Below are positions 1 through 9,993 of a stretch of DNA of 14,253 nucleotides, in pieces (positions within the stretch are counted from its first letter, which is position 1; each line of letters starts with the position of its first letter). The stretch covers positions 1 through 14,253 of the forward strand of contig CAJMRA010000022.1 in the NCBI GenBank assembly GCA_905215675.1. The letters run 5' to 3'. Position numbers and translations under genes: made by a program. Origin of the DNA: an uncultured bacterium (GTDB lineage: Bacteria > Desulfobacterota > Desulfovibrionia > Desulfovibrionales > Desulfovibrionaceae). The notes beneath the pieces are model-generated. The model did no database searches. It saw only the letters and a list, made by a program, of their open reading frames with translations, and was not told the DNA's origin.

Positions 1-21
1 TCCGCTCACTTCGGGCCGGGC

Positions 22-72
22 GGCGCTGTGCTGCCGCCTCGCGTTCTCACCTTTTCAAAGGTGAAACGCTCT
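22..72 (+). repeat. partial copy of the two-hairpin dispersed element (family 2)
   Basis: This stretch aligns without gaps to 12334-12384, with 42 of 51 positions identical by hand count. It holds the core GGCGCTGTGC and the right-hand hairpin of the fuller element. The hairpin here is TCACCTTT/AAAGGTGA with a 2-nt loop, and the copy ends in the shared terminus ACGCTCT. The left hairpin of the family is not recognisable in bases 1-21, so this copy is truncated or diverged. It lies just beyond the ackA terminator, as expected of an intergenic repeat. Confidence 0.7.
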
Positions 73-76
73 ATAC

Positions 77-115
77 AAAAAAGGGCACGGAGCGCGCGAA
101 GCGCTCCGTGCCCTT
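77..115 (-). terminator. intrinsic terminator of ackA
   Basis: There is a perfect 15-bp inverted repeat (81-95 with 101-115, loop 96-100). On the minus strand it is followed by a run of six T (82-77) and then GTATAG. It lies about 50 bp after the ackA stop codon in the correct orientation. The right flank is AAGGG, so a weaker hairpin could also form in plus-strand RNA, but without a downstream T tract. Confidence 0.9.
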
Positions 116-118
116 GTG

Positions 119-145
119 CCGGACGCCGTCCGGGACGGCGTCCGG
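119..145. repeat. 12-bp perfect hairpin between ackA stop and terminator
   Basis: CCGGACGCCGTC and GACGGCGTCCGG form a 12-bp stem around a 3-nt loop (131-133). It sits in the ackA 3' untranslated region, directly before the terminator hairpin. It has no T tract of its own. It may protect the mRNA 3' end, but that is inference. Confidence 0.65.
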
Positions 146-163
146 GCGGGCATGGCGGAAGCG

Positions 164-1378
164 TTACTTGCCCAGAACTTCCAGCGTCGCCTGGGCGATT
201 TGCAGTTCTTCGTTGGTGGGGATGACGAGCACCTTCACCTTGCTGTCGGGCGTGGAGATGGTGCGGGCGCCGGGCTTGCGCGTGCTGTTTTCTTCCTTGT
301 CGAGGAAGATGCCCATATGTTCGAGACCGGCGCAGACCTGTTCGCGCACGATATCGTCGTTTTCACCGATACCGGCGGTGAAGACCATGGCGTCCACGCG
401 GCCGTCGAGCAGGAAGTAATAGGCGCCGAGGGTCTTCTTGATGGAGCGGACCAGCATTTTCAGGGCCAGGGCGGCGCGGTCGTTGCCCTTTTCCACCTGG
501 GCGTGCACGTCGCGCATGTCGGTGTAGCCGCACAGGCCCAGCAGGCCGGACTTCTTGTTCATGAGCGTGTCGGCCTCGGCGGGGGTGAGGCCCTTCTTTT
601 CCATGACAAAGGGCACGATGGCCGGGTCGATGGAACCGCAGCGGGTACCCATGATCAGGCCTTCCAGAGGCGTAAGGCCCATGCTGGTATCGAAGCACAC
701 GCCGTTTTTCACACAGCTCATGGAGGAGCCGTTGCCGAGATGCATGGTGATGGAGCGCAGCTCGGACTGGGGCTTGCCCAGATATTCGGCGGTCTTCTTG
801 GCAATGTACTTGTGCGACGTGCCGTGGAAGCCGTAGCGGCGGATCTTCAGCTCTTCGTACAGTTCATAGGGAAGGCCGTACATGTAGGCTTCCTGAGGCA
901 TGCCCATGCCGAATTCCGTATCGAACACGGCCACGTTGGGCACGCCGGGGAACAGCTTTTCCGCCACTTCGATGCCCATCAGGTTGGCGGGATTGTGCAG
1001 GGGGCCGAGCAGGAAGTTGTCGCGGATGATCTTCTTGACGTTCTCGTCCACCTTCACGGTGCGGGTGATGTCCTCGCCGCCGTGGAGCACGCGATGGCCG
1101 ATGGCAAAAATTTCGCTCTTATCCTTGATGACGCCCTTTTCGGGGTCGGTCAGCAGGGAGATGACCAGTTCCATGGCCTCCACGTGGGAGGGGAAGGCCG
1201 CTTCCTTGACAATCTTTTCGGCCTTGGGGCCGTCGGGATCAATCTTGTGGGTCAGGCTGCCCATACCGCCCTGACCGATGCGCTCGGCAACGCCGGAAGC
1301 CAGCACGCTTTCATTGTCCATTTCCAGCAGCTGGTATTTGCAGGAGGAAGAACCGGCATTGATGACCAAAACTTTCAT
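164..1378 (-). CDS. ackA: acetate kinase
   Basis: A 404-residue cytoplasmic ASKHA-fold kinase that converts acetyl phosphate and ADP to acetate and ATP, the last step of the pyruvate-to-acetate branch. The length is normal for the family. It starts MKVLVINAGSSS, with Asn7 in the phosphate-binding motif. Residues matching those of Methanosarcina AckA are Arg96 (HRVLHGGE), His128 (PLHNPANL), Asp153 (FDT), His185 (RYGFHGTSH), His213 (HLGNG), Arg246 (GTRCGSIDP) and Glu390 (TNEE). The start at 1378 is chosen because the protein begins exactly at the family N-terminus and a GAGG ribosome site lies 7 nt upstream; a longer in-frame extension to 1558 adds only low-complexity residues. One oddity is that residues 157-160 read GMGM after FDTEF, where the family usually has a His (FDTAFH). 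It follows pta but is separated from it by 434 bp. Confidence 0.97.
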   Translation of the reverse strand: MKVLVINAGSSSCKYQLLEMDNESVLASGVAERIGQGGMGSLTHKIDPDGPKAEKIVKEAAFPSHVEAMELVISLLTDPEKGVIKDKSEIFAIGHRVLHGGEDITRTVKVDENVKKIIRDNFLLGPLHNPANLMGIEVAEKLFPGVPNVAVFDTEFGMGMPQEAYMYGLPYELYEELKIRRYGFHGTSHKYIAKKTAEYLGKPQSELRSITMHLGNGSSMSCVKNGVCFDTSMGLTPLEGLIMGTRCGSIDPAIVPFVMEKKGLTPAEADTLMNKKSGLLGLCGYTDMRDVHAQVEKGNDRAALALKMLVRSIKKTLGAYYFLLDGRVDAMVFTAGIGENDDIVREQVCAGLEHMGIFLDKEENSTRKPGARTISTPDSKVKVLVIPTNEELQIAQATLEVLGK

Positions 1379-1454
1379 GCGAAAACCTCGTAGCAGTGAT
1401 TTGCCTGCGCCCGCGCATTCCGCGTCCCGGAAGGCCGCCCGGCGGCTCGGCTGA

Positions 1455-1460
1455 ATAATA
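1455..1460 (-). promoter_or_regulatory. possible -10 box for ackA
   Basis: On the minus strand TATTAT sits in the only AT-rich patch of the ackA upstream region (about 1453-1469), some 77 bp before the start codon. I see no good -35 box at 16-18 bp, where the sequence is GC only. This is therefore a weak call. Confidence 0.25.
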
Positions 1461-1583
1461 AGGAAAAATCTGGAGCGCGCGCCTTGCGCGGCGCGCGACG
1501 CCGCATCATGCACCGAATTTGCCCGCAAGGCAAACGGCGTCGGCGGAGTGCCGTTCATGCGGAACGCGCCCTTCCCGCAAGCG

Positions 1584-1619
1584 CATTTTCAGTTTGAAAC
1601 GCGTTGCGTTGCAAACCAT
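1584..1619 (+). repeat. family-1 palindromic repeat, copy D (diverged)
   Basis: It has the CATTTTCAGTTTGAAACGC start of the family and a GTTTGAAACGC/GCGTTGCAAAC stem with one mismatch and a GTT loop. The CATACGGCCTGTCG tail seen in the other three copies is replaced by CATCAAGGGCC. It lies between pta and ackA. Confidence 0.65.
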
Positions 1620-1812
1620 CAAGGGCCCCGCGCACGATGCGCGGGAAAGAAAAGCGGGGAGCTGCCGCCGGAAGGAACGCGGCGTCATCCCGGCCGCCTC
1701 GCATTCCCGGCATGGCGCGCCGGGAACGGGACGCGGCCCGGAGAAGGGAAGAACCTCCTCTCGCACGAGCGGAGGTTTCCCCTTCCCCGGGGATATATGT
1801 CCCGCCGGGAAA

Positions 1813-3912
1813 CTACTTCTTTTCGGCGGCGGCCTGGATGGCCGTAATGGCGACGGTGTTCACGATGTCGGGCACGGTGCAGCCGCGCGACAGGTCGTTC
1901 ACCGGCTTGTTGAGGCCCTGAAGCACGGGGCCGATGGCCACGGCGTTGGCGGCGCGCTGCACGGCCTTGTAGGTGTTGTTGCCGGTATTGAGGTCCGGGA
2001 AGATGAAGACGGTCGCCTGACCGGCCACCTTGCTGTTGGGCAGCTTGGTCTTGGCCACGGTGGGATCGATGGCGGCGTCATACTGCAAGGGGCCTTCCAG
2101 GGCCAGATCGGGGGCCTTTTCCTGCGCGAGCTTGGTGGCTTCCACCACGATATCCACGTCGGCGCCCTTGCCGGAAGTACCGGTGGAGTAGGACAGCATG
2201 GCCACGCGGGGTTCGATGCCGAAGACCTTGGCGGTATGAGCCGAGGCAAGGGCGATTTCCGCCAGCTGCTGGGAGGTGGGGTTGGGGTTCACGGCGCAGT
2301 CGCCGAAGGCCAGCACGCGATCCTTGAGGCACATCAGGAAGACGGAGGACACAACGGAGAAGCCGGGCTTGGTCTTGATGAATTCAAAGGCCGGGCGGAT
2401 GGTGTGGGCCGTGGTGTTGATCGCGCCGGACACCATGCCGTCGGCGTCGTCCTTCTTGACCATCATGGTGGCGAAATAGGTCGCGTCGCTCATGACGTCG
2501 CGGGCGCGTTCGATGGTCACGCCCTTGGCCTTGCGCAGTTCGGCGTAGGTTTCGGCGTATTCCTCGAACTTGGGCGAGGTGGCGGGATCGATAATCGTCG
2601 CCTTGCTCACGTCAAGATGCAGATCGGACGCGGTCTTGCGGATCTTGTCCTCGTTGCCGAGGAGAATGAGGCGGGCCACTTCGCGGCGCAGCAGGATGTC
2701 GGCGGCCTGAAGGATGCGGGGTTCCTCGCCTTCGGCCAGCACGATACGCATATTGGCGCGCTTGGCGCGTTCGATGAGGTTCAGTTCGAACATCATGGGC
2801 GTCATGCGGTCGGCGCGGGAAACGTCGAGACGCTTGGTGACTTCCTTGCCGTTGACGTAGTGTTCGAACAGGCCCAGGGCGGTATTGATCTTGCGGGTGT
2901 CCGAAGGCTCGATGAGGCCGTAGACTTCCTGCAGGGCCTTGATGGTCTTGTAGGTGTGTTCCTTGGTGAGCAGCACGGGCAGGGCGGCGCCGGCCACGCC
3001 TTCGATCATGTGGCAGACTTCCTTGGGCGGACGCAGGCCGCCGGTCAGCAGCACGCCGGCGATATCCGGTTCGCTGCTGGAAAGGCGGGCCGTCATGGAG
3101 GCCAGCAGGATGTCCGTACGGTCGCCGGGCGACACGATGAGCTGATCCTTGGCAAGGTAGGGCAGGAAGTTGTCCACGTGCATGGCGGCGATCAGGTATT
3201 CGCCCACCAGCGCGTCGAGGTTGCGCTCGCCGAACAGCACTTCGGCGTCGAGGCCCTTCAGCACGTCGCGCATGGTGGCGCGGCCCAGCAGGGGCTCTTC
3301 GGGGATGGCATAGATCAGCGCGGGCTGGCCTTCCTTGGAGAAGCGCTGACGCAGATCGTCCAGATCGGTCTGGGAAAGACCGGCGCGGTTGATGATGGTG
3401 GCCACCACTTCCAGCTTGTGGGGTTCAAGGGCGTCCATGGTCAGCTGGAGGGAATCGCGGATTTCCTCGGTGCTTTTTTCCACGCCGCTCTGAATCAGCA
3501 TGACGGGGCAGCCGAGGTTGGAGGCGATTTCGGCGTTCAGTTCAAATTCAAAGACCGGGTCCTTGCCCAGGAAGTCGGTACCCACGCACAGCACGAAGTC
3601 GTAGCGGGCTTCCAGCTCCTTGAATTTGCGGATGATGTTTTCAATGACGAGATTGCGGTCGCCTTCGTTGATGGTGGTGCGCACTTCATCGTAGGTATAG
3701 GCGAAGGTGTCGCGGTAGTCCTGCTTGAGCTGGAAATGCTGCAGAAGGAGATCGATATCCGGGGCGCGGTCGTCCAGCAGCGGCTGGTTGATGATGGGGC
3801 GGAAAATGGCAATGTTCTGCATTCTGCTGGACAGCAGCTGCATGGCCCCCAGGGCCACGGCGCGTTTGCCGGTGCGCGGGCCCGTGGCGGTGATGTAGAG
3901 GGATCTCGTCAT
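1813..3912 (-). CDS. pta: phosphate acetyltransferase, long form
   Basis: A 699-residue cytoplasmic enzyme that converts acetyl-CoA and phosphate to acetyl phosphate and CoA, feeding AckA. The length fits the three-domain enterobacterial type (E. coli about 714). Residues 1-240 are the P-loop-like N-terminal domain (ITATGPRTGK near 7-16). The middle DRTGG-type domain contains SPGDRTD at 261-267. The C-terminal catalytic domain runs from about 375, with DGMVSGA (491-497), FGDCAVNPNPT (536-546), YSTGTSG (575-581), FPDLNTGN (638-645) and AIGPVLQGLNKPVNDLSRG (659-677), all near-identical in pattern to E. coli Pta. The start at 3912 has an AGGAGG site 5 nt upstream. The gene follows por by 155 bp and no convincing promoter is visible between them, so partial read-through from por is likely. 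I see no missing key motif. Confidence 0.97.
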   Translation of the reverse strand: MTRSLYITATGPRTGKRAVALGAMQLLSSRMQNIAIFRPIINQPLLDDRAPDIDLLLQHFQLKQDYRDTFAYTYDEVRTTINEGDRNLVIENIIRKFKELEARYDFVLCVGTDFLGKDPVFEFELNAEIASNLGCPVMLIQSGVEKSTEEIRDSLQLTMDALEPHKLEVVATIINRAGLSQTDLDDLRQRFSKEGQPALIYAIPEEPLLGRATMRDVLKGLDAEVLFGERNLDALVGEYLIAAMHVDNFLPYLAKDQLIVSPGDRTDILLASMTARLSSSEPDIAGVLLTGGLRPPKEVCHMIEGVAGAALPVLLTKEHTYKTIKALQEVYGLIEPSDTRKINTALGLFEHYVNGKEVTKRLDVSRADRMTPMMFELNLIERAKRANMRIVLAEGEEPRILQAADILLRREVARLILLGNEDKIRKTASDLHLDVSKATIIDPATSPKFEEYAETYAELRKAKGVTIERARDVMSDATYFATMMVKKDDADGMVSGAINTTAHTIRPAFEFIKTKPGFSVVSSVFLMCLKDRVLAFGDCAVNPNPTSQQLAEIALASAHTAKVFGIEPRVAMLSYSTGTSGKGADVDIVVEATKLAQEKAPDLALEGPLQYDAAIDPTVAKTKLPNSKVAGQATVFIFPDLNTGNNTYKAVQRAANAVAIGPVLQGLNKPVNDLSRGCTVPDIVNTVAITAIQAAAEKK

Positions 3913-3926
3913 GACAACCTCCTGAA

Positions 3927-3944
3927 CTTGCCTGCGTCGGCAAG
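3927..3944. repeat. small hairpin in the pta leader
   Basis: CTTGCC (3927-3932) and GGCAAG (3939-3944) form a 6-bp stem around a 6-nt loop, just upstream of the pta ribosome-binding site (AGGAGG at about 3918-3923). It could influence translation start, but there is no direct evidence. Confidence 0.4.
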
Positions 3945-3984
3945 CGGTTTCGTTCAGCCGCGTCGAAAGGACGGGCTCTGGAGC

Positions 3985-4058
3985 AAAACGGGGCGCGGCG
4001 TTGTCGGCCGCGCCCCGCAGGCGTGTCAGCTTACACGCCCCGTCGCGTCAGGCGACGG
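3985..4058 (-). terminator. three tandem stem-loops after por, the last terminator-like
   Basis: Reading the minus strand from the por stop there are three consecutive hairpins. They are 4058-4052/4046-4040 (7 bp, 5-nt loop), 4039-4033/4026-4020 (7 bp, 6-nt loop) and 4017-4007/3999-3989 (11 bp, 7-nt loop). The third is all G/C and is followed by TTTTGCTC. The T run is short (four), so this could be a leaky terminator that sets the por:pta ratio, or a 3' stabilising structure. Confidence 0.6.
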
Positions 4059-4067
4059 AACGTTTTT

Positions 4068-7610
<3,543 letters not shown>

Positions 7611-7794
7611 TGGATCCTCCTTGCGCGTCGAGCGCGCCTGTTTTTCTGCAAAAGTTCATGCCGCGCGGCGGCGAAGACTTCGGCGGACATCCGCTGCGGG
7701 CGGCGTGAACGTTGCGGGGAAGGCGAATCCGGCGGCGGAACTCGGCCCGCGCGGCGGCCTGTTGCGCCCTTCCCTGCGGCGATAGGGGGTTCGT

Positions 7795-7823
7795 AGCATA
7801 AAGCTGGTTGTTTGAACAGTCAG
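7795..7823 (-). promoter_or_regulatory. candidate sigma-70 promoter of por
   Basis: On the minus strand CTGACT (7823-7818), a 17-bp spacer and TATGCT (7800-7795) each match four of six consensus bases. The spot is AT-richer than its surroundings. It would start transcription near 7788 and give a leader of about 178 nt. Confidence 0.45.
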
Positions 7824-7840
7824 AAGAGGGCCGTTCAGCC

Positions 7841-7852
7841 GAAAAATTTTTC
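7841..7852. promoter_or_regulatory. AT-rich palindrome upstream of the por promoter
   Basis: GAAAAATTTTTC is a perfect 12-bp palindrome, about 18 bp upstream of the proposed -35 box of por. It could be an operator or an UP-like element. A similar but imperfect palindrome lies at 9935-9959. Confidence 0.35.
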
Positions 7853-8021
7853 TGTCCGCTGATCGGCCCCTACCAAGAAGCGCCGGAAATGGCAATATGT
7901 TTGCGCCCGGGGATAAAGTATTTTTTCACAAAAACGCGCGGCCGGATGTCGGCGCGGCGGCGGGGCCGCGCCCCGGGGGATCGCAAGGCGCCGGGACGTG
8001 AAACGCCCCGGCGCCGGAAGT

Positions 8022-8079
8022 TGAGCAATTTCAGATTGAAACGCTGCGCGTTTCAATCCATACGGCCTGTCGTTACGAC
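8022..8079 (+). repeat. family-1 palindromic repeat, copy C
   Basis: It begins GAGCAATTTCA, forms an 11-bp stem GATTGAAACGC/GCGTTTCAATC around TGC, and continues CCATACGGCCTGTCGTT. It matches copy A except for a few bases. Two of these are paired changes within the stem (T to A on one side, A to T on the other). It starts about 14 bp beyond the stop of the reductase-rhodanese gene. Confidence 0.85.
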
Positions 8080-8092
8080 TGAAAGAAGACCG

Positions 8093-9802
8093 TTACGGCT
8101 TCATGCCCATCTTGAGCACGGCCTGCATGCCGCCTTCGGAATTGACCACGTTGGTGATGCCGTGGCGGGCGAGGGTCAGCACCACGTCATAGGCGCGCAG
8201 ACCCGTATTGCAGATGACGGCCACCTTGCGATCGCGCGGGACGTCGCCGATACGGGCTTCCACGTCTTCCAGCGGGATGGAGTGCCATTCGGGATAGGTC
8301 GCCTGGACGGCTTCTCCGGCCTTGGCGGGGCGGGCGTCGATGAAGAACACGTGATTGTCGTCGCGGTTGCGCCACATGTCCATGAATTCCTCGGCCGTCA
8401 CCGGCGAGAAGCGGCCGTCCAGCACGTTTTCGGCCACGTTGCCCACCACGTTGATCACGTCCATGGCGGCGGCGAAGGGCGGCGCATAGGCGGCTTCAAG
8501 CGTGCAGATGTCGGCCACGGTGGGCTTGCCGTGCTGCAGCAGGGCCGCCACCATGTCCGTGCGCGCCTTGGCGGAATCGCCGTTTTCGCAGGCGGCCTGA
8601 ATGCCCAGAACGCGACGGGAAGCCTTTTCCACCACGAGTTCCAGCGACATCATTTTCTTTTCGGGGTAGAAGTGGGCCTTGTCCAGCTGTTCCACGCTGA
8701 CGGCGATGGCGTCGAAGCCTTCCTTGCGCGCCCGTTCCACGGTCAGACCGGCCCCGCAGAACGACATGTCGAAGAGTTTGACGGCCCAGCTGCCCACAAA
8801 GCCGGGGAAGGTGTCGTCGCCGCCCGCCAGATTGGTGCCGATGATGCGGCCCTGACGATTGGCCATGCTGCCCAGGGGCAGATAGCCGGGCTTGCCGGTG
8901 ACGAGGTTCTTGATGGCCACGCAGTCGCCGCCCGCATAGATGTCGGGATCGGAGGTGCGCATGTGTTCGTCCACCACGACGGCCCCGAAGGGGGCCACGT
9001 CCAGCCCGGCGTCCTTGGCCAGCTGGCCGTTGGGGATGAAACCGGCGGCGAAAATGACGAGCTGCGCCGGAAGTTCGCGCTTGTCCGTCACCACCTTGCT
9101 CACGGCGCCGTTCTCGCCTTCCAGGCGTTCCACCTTTTCGGAAACGAAGACGTCCACGCCGTGGGCGCGGCAGTCGTGGGCGGCCATCTGCGCCATGCCG
9201 TGCGACAGCACGCCGGGCAGAATCTGATTCATCATTTCGACCACGCTCACCTTGACGCCCCACATGTCGGCCAGAGCCACGGCGGCTTCGAGGCCGATGA
9301 AGCCGCCGCCCACGATGACGGCTTCCTTCACCTTGCCGGCCTGGCAGGCGGAGCGGATGGCGTCGGCGGCTTCCAGACGCGTGAGGGAGAGGACGTTGGC
9401 CAGATCATGCCCCGGTACCGGAGGCATGCGCGGCGTGGCCCCGGTGGCGAGCACCAGCTTGTCGTAGGGCAGTTTTTCTTCCTTGCCGGTGCGCAGGTCC
9501 TTGACCAGCAGAGTCTTGCCCGCGCGATCGATGGCAAGGGCGCGCGTGCGGTTGCGCACGGTGAGGCCCTTCATCTTGTGGAAGAATTCGGGATCGCGCA
9601 CCGTATGATAGGGCGTGGAGCGCAGGTCGTCGATATTGTTGATTTCGCCGGATACGAAATACGGAATGCCGCAGCCGCCGTAGGAAATGAACTCGTTTTC
9701 ATCCACAAGCGTAATTTCGGCGTCAGGCATGAGCCGCTTGCAGCGGCAGGCGGCCTTGGGGCCGAGAGCGACCCCGCCGACAACCAGAATCTTTTTCGAC
9801 AT
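8093..9802 (-). CDS. CoA-disulfide/persulfide reductase with C-terminal rhodanese domain
   Basis: A 569-residue flavoprotein of the CoA-disulfide reductase-rhodanese fusion type (as in Bacillus anthracis CoADR-RHD and Shewanella loihica NADH persulfide reductase). The family uses NAD(P)H to reduce CoA disulfide, CoA persulfide or polysulfide. Visible parts are an FAD-binding N-terminus (ILVVGGVALGPKAACR, residues 5-20) and the single redox Cys44 in SYGGCGIPYF. They continue with a second dinucleotide motif VGGGFIGLEAA (164-174), an FAD motif DPDIYAGGD (285-293), and a dimerisation domain ending YAPPFAAAMD (439-448). The rhodanese domain follows from about 465, with active-site loop CNTGLR at 531-536. 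Cys531 is present, so that domain is probably active. The start at 9802 has AAGGAG 7 nt upstream; the longer frame to 9904 lacks such a site. No lipid or membrane segment is seen. It stands alone between selB and por. The exact substrate cannot be told from sequence. Confidence 0.9.
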   Translation of the reverse strand: MSKKILVVGGVALGPKAACRCKRLMPDAEITLVDENEFISYGGCGIPYFVSGEINNIDDLRSTPYHTVRDPEFFHKMKGLTVRNRTRALAIDRAGKTLLVKDLRTGKEEKLPYDKLVLATGATPRMPPVPGHDLANVLSLTRLEAADAIRSACQAGKVKEAVIVGGGFIGLEAAVALADMWGVKVSVVEMMNQILPGVLSHGMAQMAAHDCRAHGVDVFVSEKVERLEGENGAVSKVVTDKRELPAQLVIFAAGFIPNGQLAKDAGLDVAPFGAVVVDEHMRTSDPDIYAGGDCVAIKNLVTGKPGYLPLGSMANRQGRIIGTNLAGGDDTFPGFVGSWAVKLFDMSFCGAGLTVERARKEGFDAIAVSVEQLDKAHFYPEKKMMSLELVVEKASRRVLGIQAACENGDSAKARTDMVAALLQHGKPTVADICTLEAAYAPPFAAAMDVINVVGNVAENVLDGRFSPVTAEEFMDMWRNRDDNHVFFIDARPAKAGEAVQATYPEWHSIPLEDVEARIGDVPRDRKVAVICNTGLRAYDVVLTLARHGITNVVNSEGGMQAVLKMGMKP

Positions 9803-9899
9803 ACGTTTGCTCCTTGAATGTTGCTGCGAAGGAAGGGCGGAACGAGCGCCGCTTCGTGGGCGCGCCCCGGAGGACGCGCCCTCCCGGACACTTTTCTTC

Positions 9900-9929
9900 C
9901 TCATACGCCCATCTGCGGGGCGACGGCAA
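9900..9929 (-). promoter_or_regulatory. possible promoter of the reductase-rhodanese gene
   Basis: On the minus strand TTGCCG (9929-9924), an 18-bp spacer and TATGAG (9905-9900) each match four of six consensus bases. The leader would be about 90 nt and would contain a 7-bp hairpin GGGCGCG/CGCGCCC (9858-9864/9875-9881). The call is weak. Confidence 0.3.
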
Positions 9930-9960
9930 CCGTATTGCGAAAAAGAATTTTTGCGCGAAC

Positions 9961-9986
9961 AAAAAAGGAGCGCCGGGGGCGCTCCT
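9961..9986 (-). terminator. intrinsic terminator of selB
   Basis: GGAGCGCC/GGCGCTCC (9985-9978 with 9974-9967) with a 3-nt loop is followed on the minus strand by six T (9966-9961). It begins 8 bp after the selB stop codon. It separates selB from the reductase gene downstream. Confidence 0.9.
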
Positions 9987-9993
9987 CCTGCCG

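Larger units (their letters stand above)
1379..1812. other. 434-bp pta-ackA spacer with several stem-loops
   Basis: No gene is visible here. The spacer holds the family-1 repeat copy at 1584-1619 and these perfect inverted repeats: 1518-1523/1529-1534 (TTTGCC/GGCAAA), 1627-1633/1639-1645 (CCCGCGC/GCGCGGG) and 1704-1711/1719-1726 (TTCCCGGC/GCCGGGAA). A near-perfect hairpin at 1752-1777 (AACCTCC/GGAGGTT with an inner CTCG/CGAG stem) follows the pta stop by about 35 bp. On the minus strand it is followed by pyrimidine-rich TTCCCTTCTCC, so it could be a weak terminator of pta. pta and ackA are usually adjacent, so this gap is long. Confidence 0.6.
7611..8092. other. 482-bp por upstream region
   Basis: No gene is visible. 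It holds the por promoter candidate (7795-7823), a leader of about 175 nt, and a hairpin GCGCG/CGCGC (7623-7627/7633-7637) beside the por ribosome site. Upstream are the palindrome 7841-7852, a T-rich patch near 7920-7935 (minus strand TTGTGAAAAAATACTTTATCC, one half of an FNR/Rex-like TTGTGA site with no matching second half), and two GC hairpins. The hairpins are 7951-7958/7965-7972 and 7987-7995/8007-8015. Family-1 repeat copy C lies just after the stop of the upstream reductase gene. I see no clear T-tract terminator for that gene. Confidence 0.6.

Noticed and set aside
7920..7945. Rex or FNR/HcpR site (TTGTGA on the minus strand) upstream of por
   Set aside because: Only one half-site is present. 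The second half (TCACAA at the right spacing) is missing, so no regulator site is claimed.
7987..8015. GC hairpin as terminator of the reductase-rhodanese gene
   Set aside because: The 9-bp stem is perfect, but the minus-strand sequence after it (TTGCGATCCCCC) has no T run, so it is kept only as an inverted repeat in the gap description.
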